64,000 nucleotides of DNA, from positions 1,302,001 to 1,366,000 of the forward strand of contig JAWWNJ010000039.1 of the NCBI GenBank assembly GCA_037176885.1. Reading direction: 5' to 3'. The translations under genes were made by a program, and so were the position numbers. Origin of the DNA: Favolaschia claudopus (lineage: Eukaryota; Basidiomycota; Agaricomycetes; Agaricales; Mycenaceae). This document shows, piece after piece, positions 1 through 11,839 of the stretch. Positions within the stretch are counted from its first letter, which is position 1; each line of letters starts with the position of its first letter. Below the pieces are notes generated by a model, which was not told where the DNA came from, searched no databases, and was given only the letters and a program-made list of their open reading frames with translations.

Positions 1-783
1 GTTCAAATTGCTTTGCAAAATAATCGAATCTGGTCAAACGATGGTTCCCTCTTTGCATGATTTTTGGTCCAATGACAGCAAACCTGAGCTGCATATATCC
101 CTCTCCCGACCCATATACCTCCGAGCTCATCAAAGGGAAGAGATCAAGCGCGCTGTGAAGAACGTCGCAGACAAGAGTCCTCCGTGCGTAATTATACCCT
201 CGAGCGTTCACATCTTAACAGGGATATTGAAGGTTCACCGCTTCCTTCGCACATGTATCTGAATTGATCAATGACGAACGCACTCGAATATTTTTGGCTT
301 TGGAAGTAGGAGCGGGCCATCATGAGGTGAAGATCCGTTGTTATAGCGCGAGTCATCCCTACTCACCACCTTCGATTTGGCCAGCTCGCGACCCTAACGA
401 GTTCGTTAACACCCACACTGCAGGCTATGCGCCAGCAGGAATTTTACTCATCCCCCAGATTCCATGCATCTATCGGATGGGCCCTTCTCGGTGGCAAAGA
501 CAATGTTGAACCCCCAAATTCAAGCGATTCCACCAATTTCACAACGAATATAGACTTGGATCAACCATCTCTATCGTCGATCAGGGCGGATTCCAGTAAT
601 TTGTCCACCCCAACTGAAAATGAATATTTCAAAGTCACCGAATTTCCGCCCACATTGGTTTCTAGCCTCAATGAACAATATGGCGCAGCACTAGTGGGCT
701 CAGTGGCTAAGAGTTTCGACATAACCGAACTCTGCATTAAAATTGGAAAGGACATCACTCGCTGGCGACTGAATGGTGCATGA
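1..783 (+). CDS. USB1: USB1-type U6 snRNA 3'-5' phosphodiesterase (5' partial)
   Basis: A 2H phosphoesterase that trims and caps the 3' end of U6 snRNA in the nucleus. Both H-x-S signatures are visible: LHISLSRP near residue 31 of the visible part and FHASIGWAL in the last exon. The family block ELINDERTRIFLALEVG lies between them and the terminal IGKDITRWRL motif ends the protein. Exons read 2-183, 233-326 and 385-783, with introns of 49 and 58 nt that keep frame. The start codon and the N-terminus lie left of the window. The next gene, a METTL25-like methyltransferase, runs on the other strand and ends at 1533, so the two converge. Identification rests on the paired HxS motifs plus the ends of the domain and is confident. 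The catalytic residues appear intact. Confidence 0.9.
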
Positions 784-1532
784 AGCTCGGCAATGGTTTT
801 AGCTCTGTTTCGTCAAATATGATATCGAGCCGAACGAACCGGTACCGTGCAGCTTCATATACGCACGGCCTTCTTGGTACCTGGACTATCAGCGCCACAC
901 ACAAATTCCAGCGACCCGTGATTGTTTTCGTGGAGGGAACCTAGACTATGTCGGAAAACTTTTCGAATTCACGCGTTCATTATCCACCGGCCCAACCGCT
1001 TCTTCTTTTCCGAGCCCCGTCTTCCGCGGCCAGTTCGTTTGCACCTTGGCACAAGGTGCATTGGCGTTTGTGCGGCGTGGCCCCCACCATCGATAAATGC
1101 ATTCAAGCCGTTTCATAATCATATGGACGACGGGCTTCACTCAATCCGTATGGCTGTCCCTCTGAGTCTCAGAGTCACCCAAGTCCATGACGATTTAGGT
1201 ACTACGTGCGTCCCGACGCGTATAGCATTTGACATGATCCGGCCCCCAGGACCTTATCATTAATTGCTCAAACGAGTCGAGACAGCTCTGTTTGGCAGAA
1301 AATGTCGCCCATCTTGGGGTGCTGATCGTCCTTACGTTGGATAAAAGATCCGCCGGCAGCCCAAGCAAATTTTCGGTCGGCGAATCCCCGTCCGCCATAA
1401 ATAAAACATACGAGACGGACTGGTTCAGTTTCCTGATACGAATTTTGCTTCCGCGCAGCCGGCGCTTGCGAGCTTCCTTCGTATGGTGCGTATACCGCAT
1501 TGTGGATGGATGAGTGGGTCCAATCGATGGAT
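784..1532. other. Intergenic, convergent 3' ends
   Basis: No gene could be supported here. There is a minus-strand open frame at about 1195-1536 (113 codons) and a plus-strand one at 922-1263, but neither shows family motifs or a convincing splice pattern. The stretch lies between the converging USB1 and METTL25-like genes and probably holds their 3' untranslated regions. Confidence 0.5.
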
Positions 1533-3358
1533 TCATTCTGTGCTACTCGGAGGCCGAAGGACCAGTGCGATATTCCTCCCGCTCCCAGTGGCTTGGTCGA
1601 ACAAGTTCACCAACTCCACCTGCATGCTGCCATGAGCCATATCCATCTCGCCATCCCTTCTTGCTTTCTCTTCGTCGAGTTGCTCCTGCACCCACTGTTC
1701 CCGATCCATGATAATCAAGCTCTCGACCACCGGCCCAATGATGCATCGTAGAACATGGAGAACCTCGAGCTCGCTAATCAGCTTCCTCTCCTCGGCGTCA
1801 AGTTCCAGTTCTGTATCACTGGTATCAGACGAAGCGCTGCCCCCCTCGCGCAAGGGACCGATGCGTTCTTCTGCCACACGAGCAAAAGTCTTCCAGTCTT
1901 CATAAACGTTATTGTTCAGCCGACCAAGCCGGCGCATCACCGGACGGTCCCCCGTGCCGTCTGTCTTCACCCCGTCTTGTTCCTGTTCTCGCGCTTGCCC
2001 TTGTTCTCCCCGTTCTTCTTGATTGGTTTCCCGGAGTCGCTTTGTGAATCGGGCCCCTATGATAGCGCGCCACACGACTTTCCGCAATGCCAGCGTAGCG
2101 TCTTCGCGCGCTTCCTGAGAACGGAACCATTGTGCAGGAATCTGGGCAGCCATGTGGTATGCGGACGTAGGGAGGCGTATAGGTGGGGAGGCTTCGGTCA
2201 GGCGTTTGGAGAGCGGGAAGTCTGTGTATGGGGACAAAAAGAGTGAATCCCTTGAACGCAATGGGTGTAATGAGATGGTGTGTACCTTGCGGAGCTAGAA
2301 GGTTATAGCAACATCCTACGGCGATGACGGCTACAGGTGCCCACAAACGACGATCTTTCATTGAGGCGTTGTTATTGCGCTGTACGAAGAAGGCTCGCAG
2401 GATGTCGGGCGTCAGAGATCCACACGCGTGTAGTGCGACGAGAACCACAGGTGCAGGCTCCCCTTCTGCTTCTTGACGTTCGGCGTCTTCTGCTTGAACC
2501 CACTCGTCGATAGATTCGCATAGCGTCGTAGGAGTGATGTGGATGGTCTTTTGCGTTATAGAGGTGCCGCTTTGGTCTTGCCGGCGCTGAGCACCTTGAG
2601 TTTGTACCTCCGACGAATCGAGCGCGAGAAGATGGGTGGTTCCGAGATGTATCTGCAGCCCCCGAGTCAAGTACGCCTAGATGCATGAGTTTGAGCATAT
2701 ATGCTCGGCCTGGAAGATGAAGAATAACACACTTGACCAGCGCCGATATCGACGATCCGGGTGCGACGTGGATCAATCCCGACCGAATTCAAGAGGCTGG
2801 AGATATACGCGACGCTTTGAAAGACCTGGAAACTCATTTCCTCTGTATCAAGTGCGAAACATACGAATTTACCTCGTGTGCTTTCTTGGGAGACATGCCC
2901 CTTGACGACAGTTCCAGAGGCGGGTCTTTCGTTCGATGAGATGCATTTCCACTCAGAAGGCGTGGGCGGTACCAGTAACGACATGAATAGGATCTCTCGG
3001 AAGTGCTAATTTGGTGAGCTGGTCTATCAACTCGCGTAATTCAAGTGGTATATCCCAATCCTTTCAAATTTCGAGCTTGAATTGCAGAAATCCTCGAGAT
3101 AATTCGACATGGACAGACCGAGCGCTGGGATGGGTCGTTGTAATATTCTAAGAGCTGAATCCATCGACACGAATCTGTATCTCGTGTCCAAGCCCACCAA
3201 GGCTCCCGAAAAGGAATGTCCGGAGGCGAGACAGTCGAAGACAGGTCATTTGGGTGTGTGAAGAGCAGGCTGTCAACTAACGGACTTGTGATAAGCTGGC
3301 GAGCCGCATCGAGGTTCATGAAGAGGAAGGTGTCAGTGGCGGTGAGTCCGGTCATCAA
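1533..3358 (-). CDS. METTL25/RRNAD-like SAM-dependent methyltransferase
   Basis: A Rossmann-fold methyltransferase-domain protein of the METTL25 / RRNAD1 type; the substrate is not firmly established. Six exons (3358-3119, 3060-2973, 2925-2873, 2825-2733, 2676-2286, 2221-1533) sum to 518 codons. Family landmarks are DWDIPLELRELIDQ and LALPRDP upstream, the RGMSPKKAHEV block, the SAM-binding loop RIVDIGAGQ followed by AYLTRGL, LALDSSEV, then LVALHACGSLTPDILRAF and VAVIAVGCCYNLL. The C-terminal part (KRLTEASPP onward) is typical of the family's variable tail and is rich in acidic and Gln/Glu runs. The start is the first ATG of a double ATG (3358/3355). The SAM loop and the HACG motif are present, so the enzyme is likely active. 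It converges with the USB1 gene. Confidence 0.85.
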
Positions 3359-4766
3359 AACTCAAAGTCGTGGACTCGCGGTGTTCCGTGTTGAACTTTT
3401 TCCTCTTGTTCTCATGTCGACCACTTACGCTCCCTGCCTTCTGAACCGAAACCCGCGCGAACTCTCGCATACCCTCACGGAAGAAGCATGTCACTCTAAT
3501 GCGACGACTGGGAATCCCTGGTTCTTTAAGTTTCTTCGACTACGGTCTTTCAATACAAGAGCTTCGGAAGATTCCAGGGACCAGGAATCCAGAGTCGAAT
3601 TCCTGCGAGCCTTCGTCGAATTTTCAAGCCTCATGTGCATTCCGTCAGAGATACTTCGCCTTCTGGTTGTTTCTCCCAGTACCATGCCGGCTAATAGACT
3701 GAACTGCTACCCGGTTCAAGTTCTCAATCAAAATAACTTGCCTTGCGCTGCCAGCCCAAGTCTACTCTGCATCTGAGCTCAATCTCAATTTAAATTTTCA
3801 CGGGCATCTATACAGCTGGAGGCTGGCGACAACGAATCAAGTATATCAAGTTAAGCAGATATTCCCTTTAATTGGACGCGGATGAAACCAGGCAAGAATG
3901 ATCGTGGACTTCATCCTATTTCTGGGGTGGAATTTCCCCAGCACCACTTTACTTTTACTGCGCGGACCCCTATCTGAGCTTCCGACGACCAAAAGTGCAA
4001 ACGTTCTCGAAGGTCTGATCCTGCTCAACCCATTGCAGCAAGTCTCGTTATACTCATCAGGAGACCAGAATAAAACCGAAATGCCCGTCGCGCATGCCAT
4101 AAATACGAGGTGGATGATATCAGAAGGTCTTGACTCTTTACCGTTCGGGAGGATTGCTTTCGGTGTTCTCGGTCCCAAGTGAGCATGCGGCGCGGGGTAA
4201 GCAGTTTTTGATTTTATGCTGACAATTTCAGGTGAATGTCGCGTCAATGCGGACAAGGAAGGACGTCGGGCGGCGCGTGGCGGCTGCTACTCCCACAATC
4301 CGGATTGCAACACGACAAGTCGTCGGTGGTAACACGAAGCACAGTGACAGAGGTTGTCAACGAGATACACTTGGCACTGCTGGCACTGCGAGTGCTTTAT
4401 TTTGCCGTCCAATAGCGTCCAGTTGCCTTCTGGTTGGCTGCTCCCGTTTGAGTAGGATCTGCAAGGGATTCGAGATGACCATGGCGAAAGAAGTCATTAG
4501 TTGATCGTTCATGTCGTTCCGACACGGTATAGTATGGTGAATGAAACATTTCCTAAAACATTTATCTCGGCTTTATTTGTCGCTCAATTTGAGGAAGGAA
4601 GGCGATATGAAGAGAGTAATAAGACTCAGCCTCGGAGGGTGGAAGGAAGGTTTCAAAAAATTGAGACTTTGAGGTTGAAAGCTCCCGTGTGAGCCGAAGG
4701 TCTGGCGCCGAGCAACCCGAGTGATCTAAGCGATGGTTGACGGATTTGAGACCACCGTGTAAAATC
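3359..4766. other. Intergenic, divergent promoters
   Basis: I see no supportable gene in this 1.4-kb stretch. Open frames at 3216-3776 (+) and 3846-4256 (-) lack motifs and look like chance readings. It separates the divergently transcribed methyltransferase gene and P450 gene, so it should hold both promoters. Confidence 0.45.
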
Positions 4767-4773
4767 TATTTAA
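4767..4773 (+). promoter_or_regulatory. TATA-like box of the P450 gene
   Basis: TATTTAA lies 53 bp upstream of the P450 start codon, a usual distance for a fungal core promoter. It is a weak match to the TATA consensus and the transcription start is not known. Confidence 0.35.
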
Positions 4774-4825
4774 CAGCTGGGCTCTCCGGAAAGCCCTTCT
4801 ACCCCTCCTGCAGGCAGCCGTGACC

Positions 4826-7519
4826 ATGGAACAACCTACTCTCTACGCTCTTATCCTACTCTTTGCTCTAATCTTGTACTATCTACTCGGCGACTTCATC
4901 CGTCTTCTCGTTCGTCAAGCTCTCTCACCGCTCACCCAACTCCGGGGCCCTCCATGTCCGTCGTTCTTCATGGGAAATCTTATGGAAATGCACGACCAAG
5001 AGAACAACGATCTTGTGGCTGAATGGGAGGCTGCCTATGGCTCAACATTCGTCTATCGTGGCTTTGTCGGAGGTTGCAGACTCATGACTACGGACCCGGT
5101 CGCGGTCGCGCATATACTGGGTAATGCGTACGACTACCCAAAGCCGGACTTTGTGCGGGACAGTTTGGCAACGATGGCGGCGGGGCATGATGGTTTGCTC
5201 ACTGTGGAAGGCGATGCGCACAAGAGACAGGTGTGTAACTTGATTCTCACAGCATTTCCATGCAATTCTAATTATCTGCATCGCGTCCACGTAGCGCAAA
5301 ATACTGGTGAGTTTCCGTTCCTTTGCTTTCCCCGCATCCTCGACATCTGTCGGTCAACGCGGGACACGATGTTGTTCCGTTGCTTCCCGATTAGGAATAT
5401 CTTATATCTATCTTGCCCGGCATCCCCGACGTGTCTGATCGCCCCGGCTGACTGGATTATTGCAGACCCCCGCTTTCTCGTCCTCGCACATCAAATCACT
5501 CACCCCAATATTCTGGGATTCGGCCAAAAAGGTATGCGTTGTTCATCATATTTTCATCGTCTTCAGTAGCGCCGGACCATTTGCGTTGGAATCGGATCTG
5601 CTGGAACGAATGAACAAACCATCTCTGCAGTCGTCTGATCGCAATTTCCAGCTCCGCGACATCTGGCTCCATACCGCGTCGCTCGCGGAGGACGGGAAGG
5701 AATCAACTCACGATGACTCAAAATCGAAGGCTTCGTCCATACCGCCAGGCTTTGCGCGTGTCGATGCCTTGATGTGGCTCGGTCGCGCGACGCTGGATGC
5801 CATTGGTCTAGCGGGTAAGAGCCCAGTTCCTACCCCCAAAACCCTCGTTGCTCATTGATCTGCAAACGAAGGATTCGGATACCGCTTCAACTCGCTGGCG
5901 CAGGAAGACGAGGACAACGAATTGGCCCGCGCGTTCGGGGTTATCTTTTCCACCGCGCGCAAGTTTCGTGTGATGACCATCCTCCAAGTATGGTTCCCGT
6001 TTCTCAGAAGATTTGTGAGTTGCCCCTGCCCCTTCTTCATGATGCCCGCGGCGATTCGCTATCGGTCAGCAAACGGTATTCTGACCGTTCATCCGAACGC
6101 CATATCCTCGTTTTCTGCATCGTGTGGATTCATCTGCATTCAATTGCGACTTATTTCTCTTGGAAATGCATTCCCGACTAATCACCGATTCCTTCACAGC
6201 GGAGAAACAATGCGGTGATGAACCAGGCTCACGAAACGATGCGTCGCATTGGCCTCGAGCTCATCGAGGAGAGGAGTAGAGCGGTCATTGAGGAGCAGCG
6301 ACGGGTAATCTCTGGCAAGAGTGGCGGGATTGATGGGGACAAGACCATCCTGGGACGGGATATATTAAGCGTACTGAGTAAGTTTTAACATCTCTTGTCG
6401 CCAATTCCGTTCACACCAATTGATTTTTGCACCAGTACGTTCAAATATTGCTACCGCAGCAAATGAGAACATGTCGGTCGACGAAGTTCTCTGTCAAATC
6501 TCCACGTTCATTGCGGCTGGCCATGAGACAACCTCGTCGGCTTTGACCTGGTGTCTGTACGCATTAGTACAAAATCCATTGGAGCAAAGAAAACTGCGGG
6601 CGGCCCTGAGGGACGTCGAGCGCAGTCTACAGCTCGAGCAGCCTGGTCTGCATGAGTCGGACCCACAACTTTATCAACAAACACTAACTGACCTGATATC
6701 CAAATGCGAGTACTTGGATTGGGTCATCCGGGAGGCGCTGCGGCTGCATGCGCCTATAACGAGCACCATGCGCGTGTGTATGCGAGATGAGGATGAGATC
6801 CCCGTCACGTCCGAGGGGGCGAACGGGGAACACGGCGGGGGCGGGTGTATGGATAAGCACGGGAAGCCCCTCTCTGGAATTCGCGTCAAGAAGTGGGATA
6901 TCATCACGATTCCCATACAGGCGATAAACAAGAGTCAAGCATTATGGGGCGAGGATTCACGAGCGTTCAGGTATGGTGCTGTCGTGGCTTCTCGACTCTA
7001 AATCTTTAACACTCTCGTGAACAGACCCGAACGCTGGGCCCAGCCACCATCAACGGCGAAAGCAATCCCGGGCTTGTACTCCAACATCTTAACGTTCCTT
7101 AATGGCAATCCCCTCGATGGGAATCGTGCATGTATTGGCTATAAGTTCGCCTTGATCGAGTGGGTGGTTTTTTAATATGTATTCGCTCGGACCATGGCTC
7201 ATTCAATGCTTCCCAGGATGAAAATCTTCTTGTACACGTTGCTTAAAGACATCGAATTCCGGCAGGAGGCCTCGATGGTCATCGAGAAGAAGGTCAAGTG
7301 AGTTGTTCGCCATCGTGCAGTTCGGCTGTGCATGCATGGGGCGTTTGCTGACCTGTTCCTTCCACCTTCCGTAGTGTCGTCACTCGGCCGTTCGTCAAGT
7401 CGGAGCCCGAGCTGGGTAATCAGCTACCGCTGTACATCCGACAAGCACCATCAGAGGAATTCTTAAATCCCCCTCCGTATCCATCCTCACCGACATCCCC
7501 GCTTTGGCATAACGCATAG
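4826..7519 (+). CDS. Cytochrome P450 monooxygenase (class II, membrane-anchored)
   Basis: A heme-thiolate monooxygenase of the endoplasmic reticulum using a P450 reductase partner; the substrate cannot be told. Ten exons sum to 628 codons. An N-terminal hydrophobic anchor (about residues 5-25) is followed by a proline hinge (RGPPCPS). The oxygen-binding I-helix reads AGHETTSS, the K-helix ExxR is EALR, the PERW motif follows, and the heme cysteine is in [12 protein letters not shown]. Exon 2 is a 12-nt micro-exon (5295-5306, RKIL) that restores the family sequence [16 protein letters not shown]. The fourth exon's acceptor could be at 5630 or 5651. The heme loop is odd: [16 protein letters not shown] has extra residues compared with FxxGxRxCxG. 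I chose the ATG at 4826, which begins MEQPTLY. No neighbouring biosynthetic genes are evident. Confidence 0.93.
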
Positions 7520-9448
7520 AACGAAAACTAACCACTCACACTCGCTTGTCGCTGTATACCACCCACCTAGACGTCGACCCTAGGTATTTATCACACTATT
7601 TAGCTAATCTGCAATCTGCATGGAAATCTGTACAATACAATCGTGTTTTGTATGCATTGTATCTCTCGTAGTAGCAACCTGTTTTTCCCTGAATTAGGGG
7701 ACCCCTGCATATGCACCGTTGCCTCGAGCCCGCGGAAGTATTTGTGAATTCTCATCCATTAAACAAATTGTGGTCTCAATCGCAATTTAACCATTCCCGA
7801 TTGCTGCCGGGAGGCCATACAAACTTTTTCGCGAATTTAGGCTTGCTGAGGTGAAGTAAGTCAGTAGGATCGATACTATCCTTGCTATACTTTGTCCTTC
7901 GCCATCGCCTTCGCATGTTTACAAATCCTTAATGTAGTGGCCTTATATGACTGAGACCGAATTAATCAACGCGAGAAGAAAAACACGATATCGAGAAGGG
8001 AACCGGGGAAGACGCGTCGCGCGCGCTTGTGCGGCGTTCCCTCCTTCGATCCAGATTGGGTGGACCGGCGGCGACGGAATCATCTGCCAACTTTCCAATC
8101 CTGATCACCGTTTGTCGGTTGCGAACGGGCGTCATTGACCCGCGGCTGCATAAATGACTGAATAATTCTGTCGCGCCTCCCCCTCCTGCGCGTGCTCCCG
8201 TAACCCGTTGCTGTAAGCCTGTAACTTAAGAATTTTACGATCTAAGAAAGCCCAAATTCATTTTATGCCGCCACCCGTTCAGCCAATCCCGCGCCAGATC
8301 CTCATGGTGATCATCACTTATACCACCTGCAATTATGTCTATCAGGCTGAGAGAAAAGATTAAGCCAGGGGCGTCGGGAGGCGGCGGCGGGCTGTGTTTC
8401 CCGCAAAGGGAGCAATTGCAAAGGGTTTTTGTCGTTATTTCAATGATTCATGGAAACACAAGGGTCGACCATAATTGTAACAAGGGCCGGCAAAGAACAA
8501 GGGTTGTGTTTCAGTATAATGCAAGACACGATTAGGGATAGTATGTAAGTTGCAAACACGGGGAACAGAAAATCGCTCAATTAGGAAATAACGGAATTTC
8601 GCTTCCAAGGAATCCAACAATTCATTGAGCGGAAAATCGAACTTCGGAGCCATGACAGTCGGAGTGAGAAGGCGCGGACGCGTACGATTGAATAGATAAC
8701 TACTATAATATTTATTGCTACGTATACATTGACATCAGAGCGGAGGTGCAAGAGGGGTGAGATCTAGGGCAGGAACAAGCGAGGAAGGAATGGAAGGAAG
8801 GAACGAAGGAGCGCGCAGCGAGGGGGAGAGGAGGTATGCAGGTAGAAGGTATGCAGAGGCGAAAGGAGAAATGAGGCACAGATACGGAGATGGTACAGAT
8901 TTTTGGGTTCAAAAAGGACAACAGCAACAAAAGACAAGGATGACGAGCGAGGAGATACGATGCTATGACAATAAATAATGCAATAGATCAGTGAGATAGC
9001 GTCCAGAAGTCAGCGTCCAGTGGGTGCCGCGACGGTGTGTTGGGTGCGGGGAGAGGGAGGGGACTCGCCAAAGGACCGTGTAGATGTGAGCAAGTGCAGG
9101 GTAGATGGGTGTGATTGGTATCAGTGGCGGACCATGGGCAAGAAGAAAAAACAAAGCACACGATAGCGCCATTCGATGGCGCCGCCCTTTTATGGTGTGA
9201 GAGTGCTTTTCGTCTCGGTCGTTTCAGCGACATCATGTAGCGTAGCATCAAGGTCCCGCCAGCCGAGAGGGTTTTGCCCGGTCAATCAGTAGCAGTGATC
9301 ATCATCATCACCACATACACCCTCGGTCCTGTCCTCCCTCACCTCCGCGCAGAAAAAAATCCCAGGCACCCAAGAAAGAGGTTGAGCCTTTCACACACCG
9401 ATAGCGCCAGACGCGGGGACCTCCGCGCACGACGGTGGCGCCATTCCC
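7520..9448. other. Intergenic, convergent 3' ends
   Basis: A 1.9-kb stretch between the convergent P450 and homeodomain genes. No open frame here has motifs or a plausible splice structure. The part nearest 9.4 kb is rich in CA/AC and probably belongs to the 3' UTR of the homeodomain gene. Confidence 0.5.
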
Positions 9449-11324
9449 TCATTGCGGCGTCCCGTACCCACTCCCCGGCGCTGACTCGCCCCCATTGCCA
9501 TTACCATTGCCGCCGCCAGGGGGCCCGTTTCCGCCACCACCGCCGGGCCCCTCGAAATACTGACCCCCTCGCGGTGGCCCCTCCTCGCGCGGGCTAGGGA
9601 GGTATCCCTGCGGCGGCGAGAACGGATTGCTGCCAGACATGGAGGCAGGCGCGCTGAGGGGGACGCCGTACGCGCCACCTTGTCCCGGAGCGCCGCCATG
9701 GTACATGCCGCGGGGCCCAGGATGTGAAAAGTCGAGGTTCATGCCAGGGCCCATGCGCATGCTGCGGCCGTAGCCGCCCATGTCGGGATGGTGTGCGGGG
9801 TGATAAGCGTGATGAGGATGTGGGGGCGCGTGGGGGTGATGGGGGATGGATTGGAGCGTCATGGGGTGGTACAGTTGGAGGCTGTCGGCACCAGGCAGAG
9901 AAGAACGACGGGCATCGAGGAGACCGCCAAGGGACGCGCTGCGTCCACCTTGTGGGGGATAAGGCGCGGTTGTTGTGGGCCCCGAGGCCGCGCGATGCGC
10001 GGGGGCAAGAATTCGACGGCGGGCCTGCGAAGAGAAAAAGTCGGTGTGTCAGTGATGGACATAAAACATAATACGAGAAGCATGGAATGGGCGAAGAGGC
10101 AGACGGACGGAATTCAATCGACAGGCAAATGATGATAAATTAAAGATTGATGATGGTGGCGGCGACGGCGGGAGAGAAGAAACAAAGAAGAGAAGAGGGA
10201 GAAGGCAAAGTGAGGGTGGTGAGGATGTGCGCGCAACTCACGTTTATCATCCAATTGGACACTTGGGACATGCTCAAGCCCGTCGCATGGCAGAGCTGCT
10301 TCTTCTCCTCTTCCGAGGGGTAGGGGTGGTCAGAGTGACGATGCAGCCATGCCTTGAGGAAGTCGGTGGTCTCTTTGGGGAGCTTGCCGCGTTTGCGTTG
10401 AGGGCGATCGACAAGGGTTGAGCTGGCGGCACTCTGTGGGGAACGGTTGGGGGAAGGCAGAGAAGGTGCAGGAGGCATAGGATATGGGTGACCACCGACA
10501 GCACCAGAGGGGAGAGGATAATCTGACGAGAAGGCCCATTCACTTTTTATACCCGCCGACAGCGACCTGCGATCTGCAGCGTGATGTCCCGAAATACGAG
10601 CCGAGCCTGCGAACATCTGTTGTGACATATGAGGGGGCGCGGCGCTAAAGGAAGAATGGCGTAAGCCGTCCTCGTATTTGACGGCCGGACTGGAAAGCTG
10701 GCCCGGAGTTGAGCTGGGCCGAACGATTCCAGAAGGGGAAGTGGTCCAGTGGTCAGACTCAGTGTAGGGCGAGAGATGGGGCGTCCGCGCATAATCCGAC
10801 GAAAGAGGGGAGCTGAAATTCGGCGAGAACACAGAACTAGAGGGCGTTGTTCCATTAGAAATTGCGCTAGGAGGCGGATATGAGGGATCGTAGTCAAAGC
10901 GCAGATCCGTCGACAGAGGAGCAGGACGACCAGCCCGTTCGTCTTCATTACTTGGGGGGAAAGTATAGGAAGACAAGGTAGAAGGGGCGTAATTTTGGCG
11001 CAAATGCGACGGGGGATAAGGAGCATGACGGACGCTAGATCGCTCTGAGAGATTGGGAAGCGATGCACGACGCTCCGGTCGATATGAATCCTCGAAAGTA
11101 GTAAAAATCGAAGGCAGAGAAACCTTCGTGGGATCCAGCGGCTCCTTGTCTTCCGAGGGATTGGGGCTTTCTGAGGAATCTACCTCCCAGTTGGAGGAGT
11201 CGGGGGCGTCACCAGAACGAGATTTTTTGGAGAGTGCGGGGGAGTCATTGGGAGTGATTGAGCGCTTTTCACCGCGCGAGAGGGAAGAGGACTCGGTGTC
11301 CGCCGAAGCAGCGGAAGTGGACAT
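9449..11324 (-). CDS. TALE/KN-type homeodomain transcription factor
   Basis: A nuclear DNA-binding regulator. Two exons (11324-10242 and 10024-9449) sum to 553 codons. The homeodomain starts about residue 315 (RPQRKRGKLPKETTDF). It carries the three extra residues typical of TALE proteins (HSDHPYPSEEEK), and recognition helix 3 spans the intron: LSMSQVSNWMIN joined to ARRRILAPA. The N-terminus is Ser/Pro-rich and disordered; the C-terminus is rich in His, Pro, Gly and Asn. The intron is long for this window (217 nt). Reading upstream, FSTLFSVPDIDYDTRR stays in frame with the chosen ATG. A further coding-looking segment at about 11381-11590 (MLDAPHIHHGDQL onward) may be a first exon, but I could not place its splice junction. 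Such factors regulate development in mushrooms; no specific symbol is assigned. Confidence 0.88.
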
Positions 11325-11839
11325 TCGACGGGTGTCGTAGTCGATGTCCGGGACACTAAATAAGGTTGAGAACTGGGCTAAGAAGACAGGAAGGAGACAA
11401 GGTCGACAGACATTAGAGTCGCGTCGGGATCGGGTGACAGGGAGTTAAGAAACGTTATGTCTTTATCTGCACTGAAGAGAGGATTAATCGGGTTGAGATG
11501 AAGCCCTTTAGGCGCGTACAGGGCGTACTGGAGCTGGGCGACGTTGTACGAGTTGAGCTGGTCGCCGTGGTGGATGTGGGGGGCGTCGAGCATGGGGGAG
11601 TGAAGGAAAGAGTAAAAGACAAGAAAATACTCGGAGACAACAGGCAACCTTTATTTGCAGAGCATGGTCGAGCGAATAGGGTTCCCTTAAAAGCAAGACT
11701 TAAAATTCACAGGAACTCAATCTATCCCCATTTAAACAGATTATCTAACCCACAGCCCGTAAATCTGGCTCATACACGCCAATATATCCTCAATAGGATA
11801 CGCGCCAGTTCGAACCAGTTTGCATGATTCGCAACTGGC

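Noticed and set aside
3846..4256. Minus-strand open frame of 136 codons between the methyltransferase and P450 genes
   Set aside because: No motifs and no conservation-like pattern; it lies in divergent promoter space and resembles chance reading.
10140..10241. Read-through C-terminus of the homeodomain gene past WMIN
   Set aside because: It cuts the homeodomain before ARRR. A clean GTGAGT donor after Asn and a GCAG acceptor at 10025 restore the domain, so this stretch is intronic.
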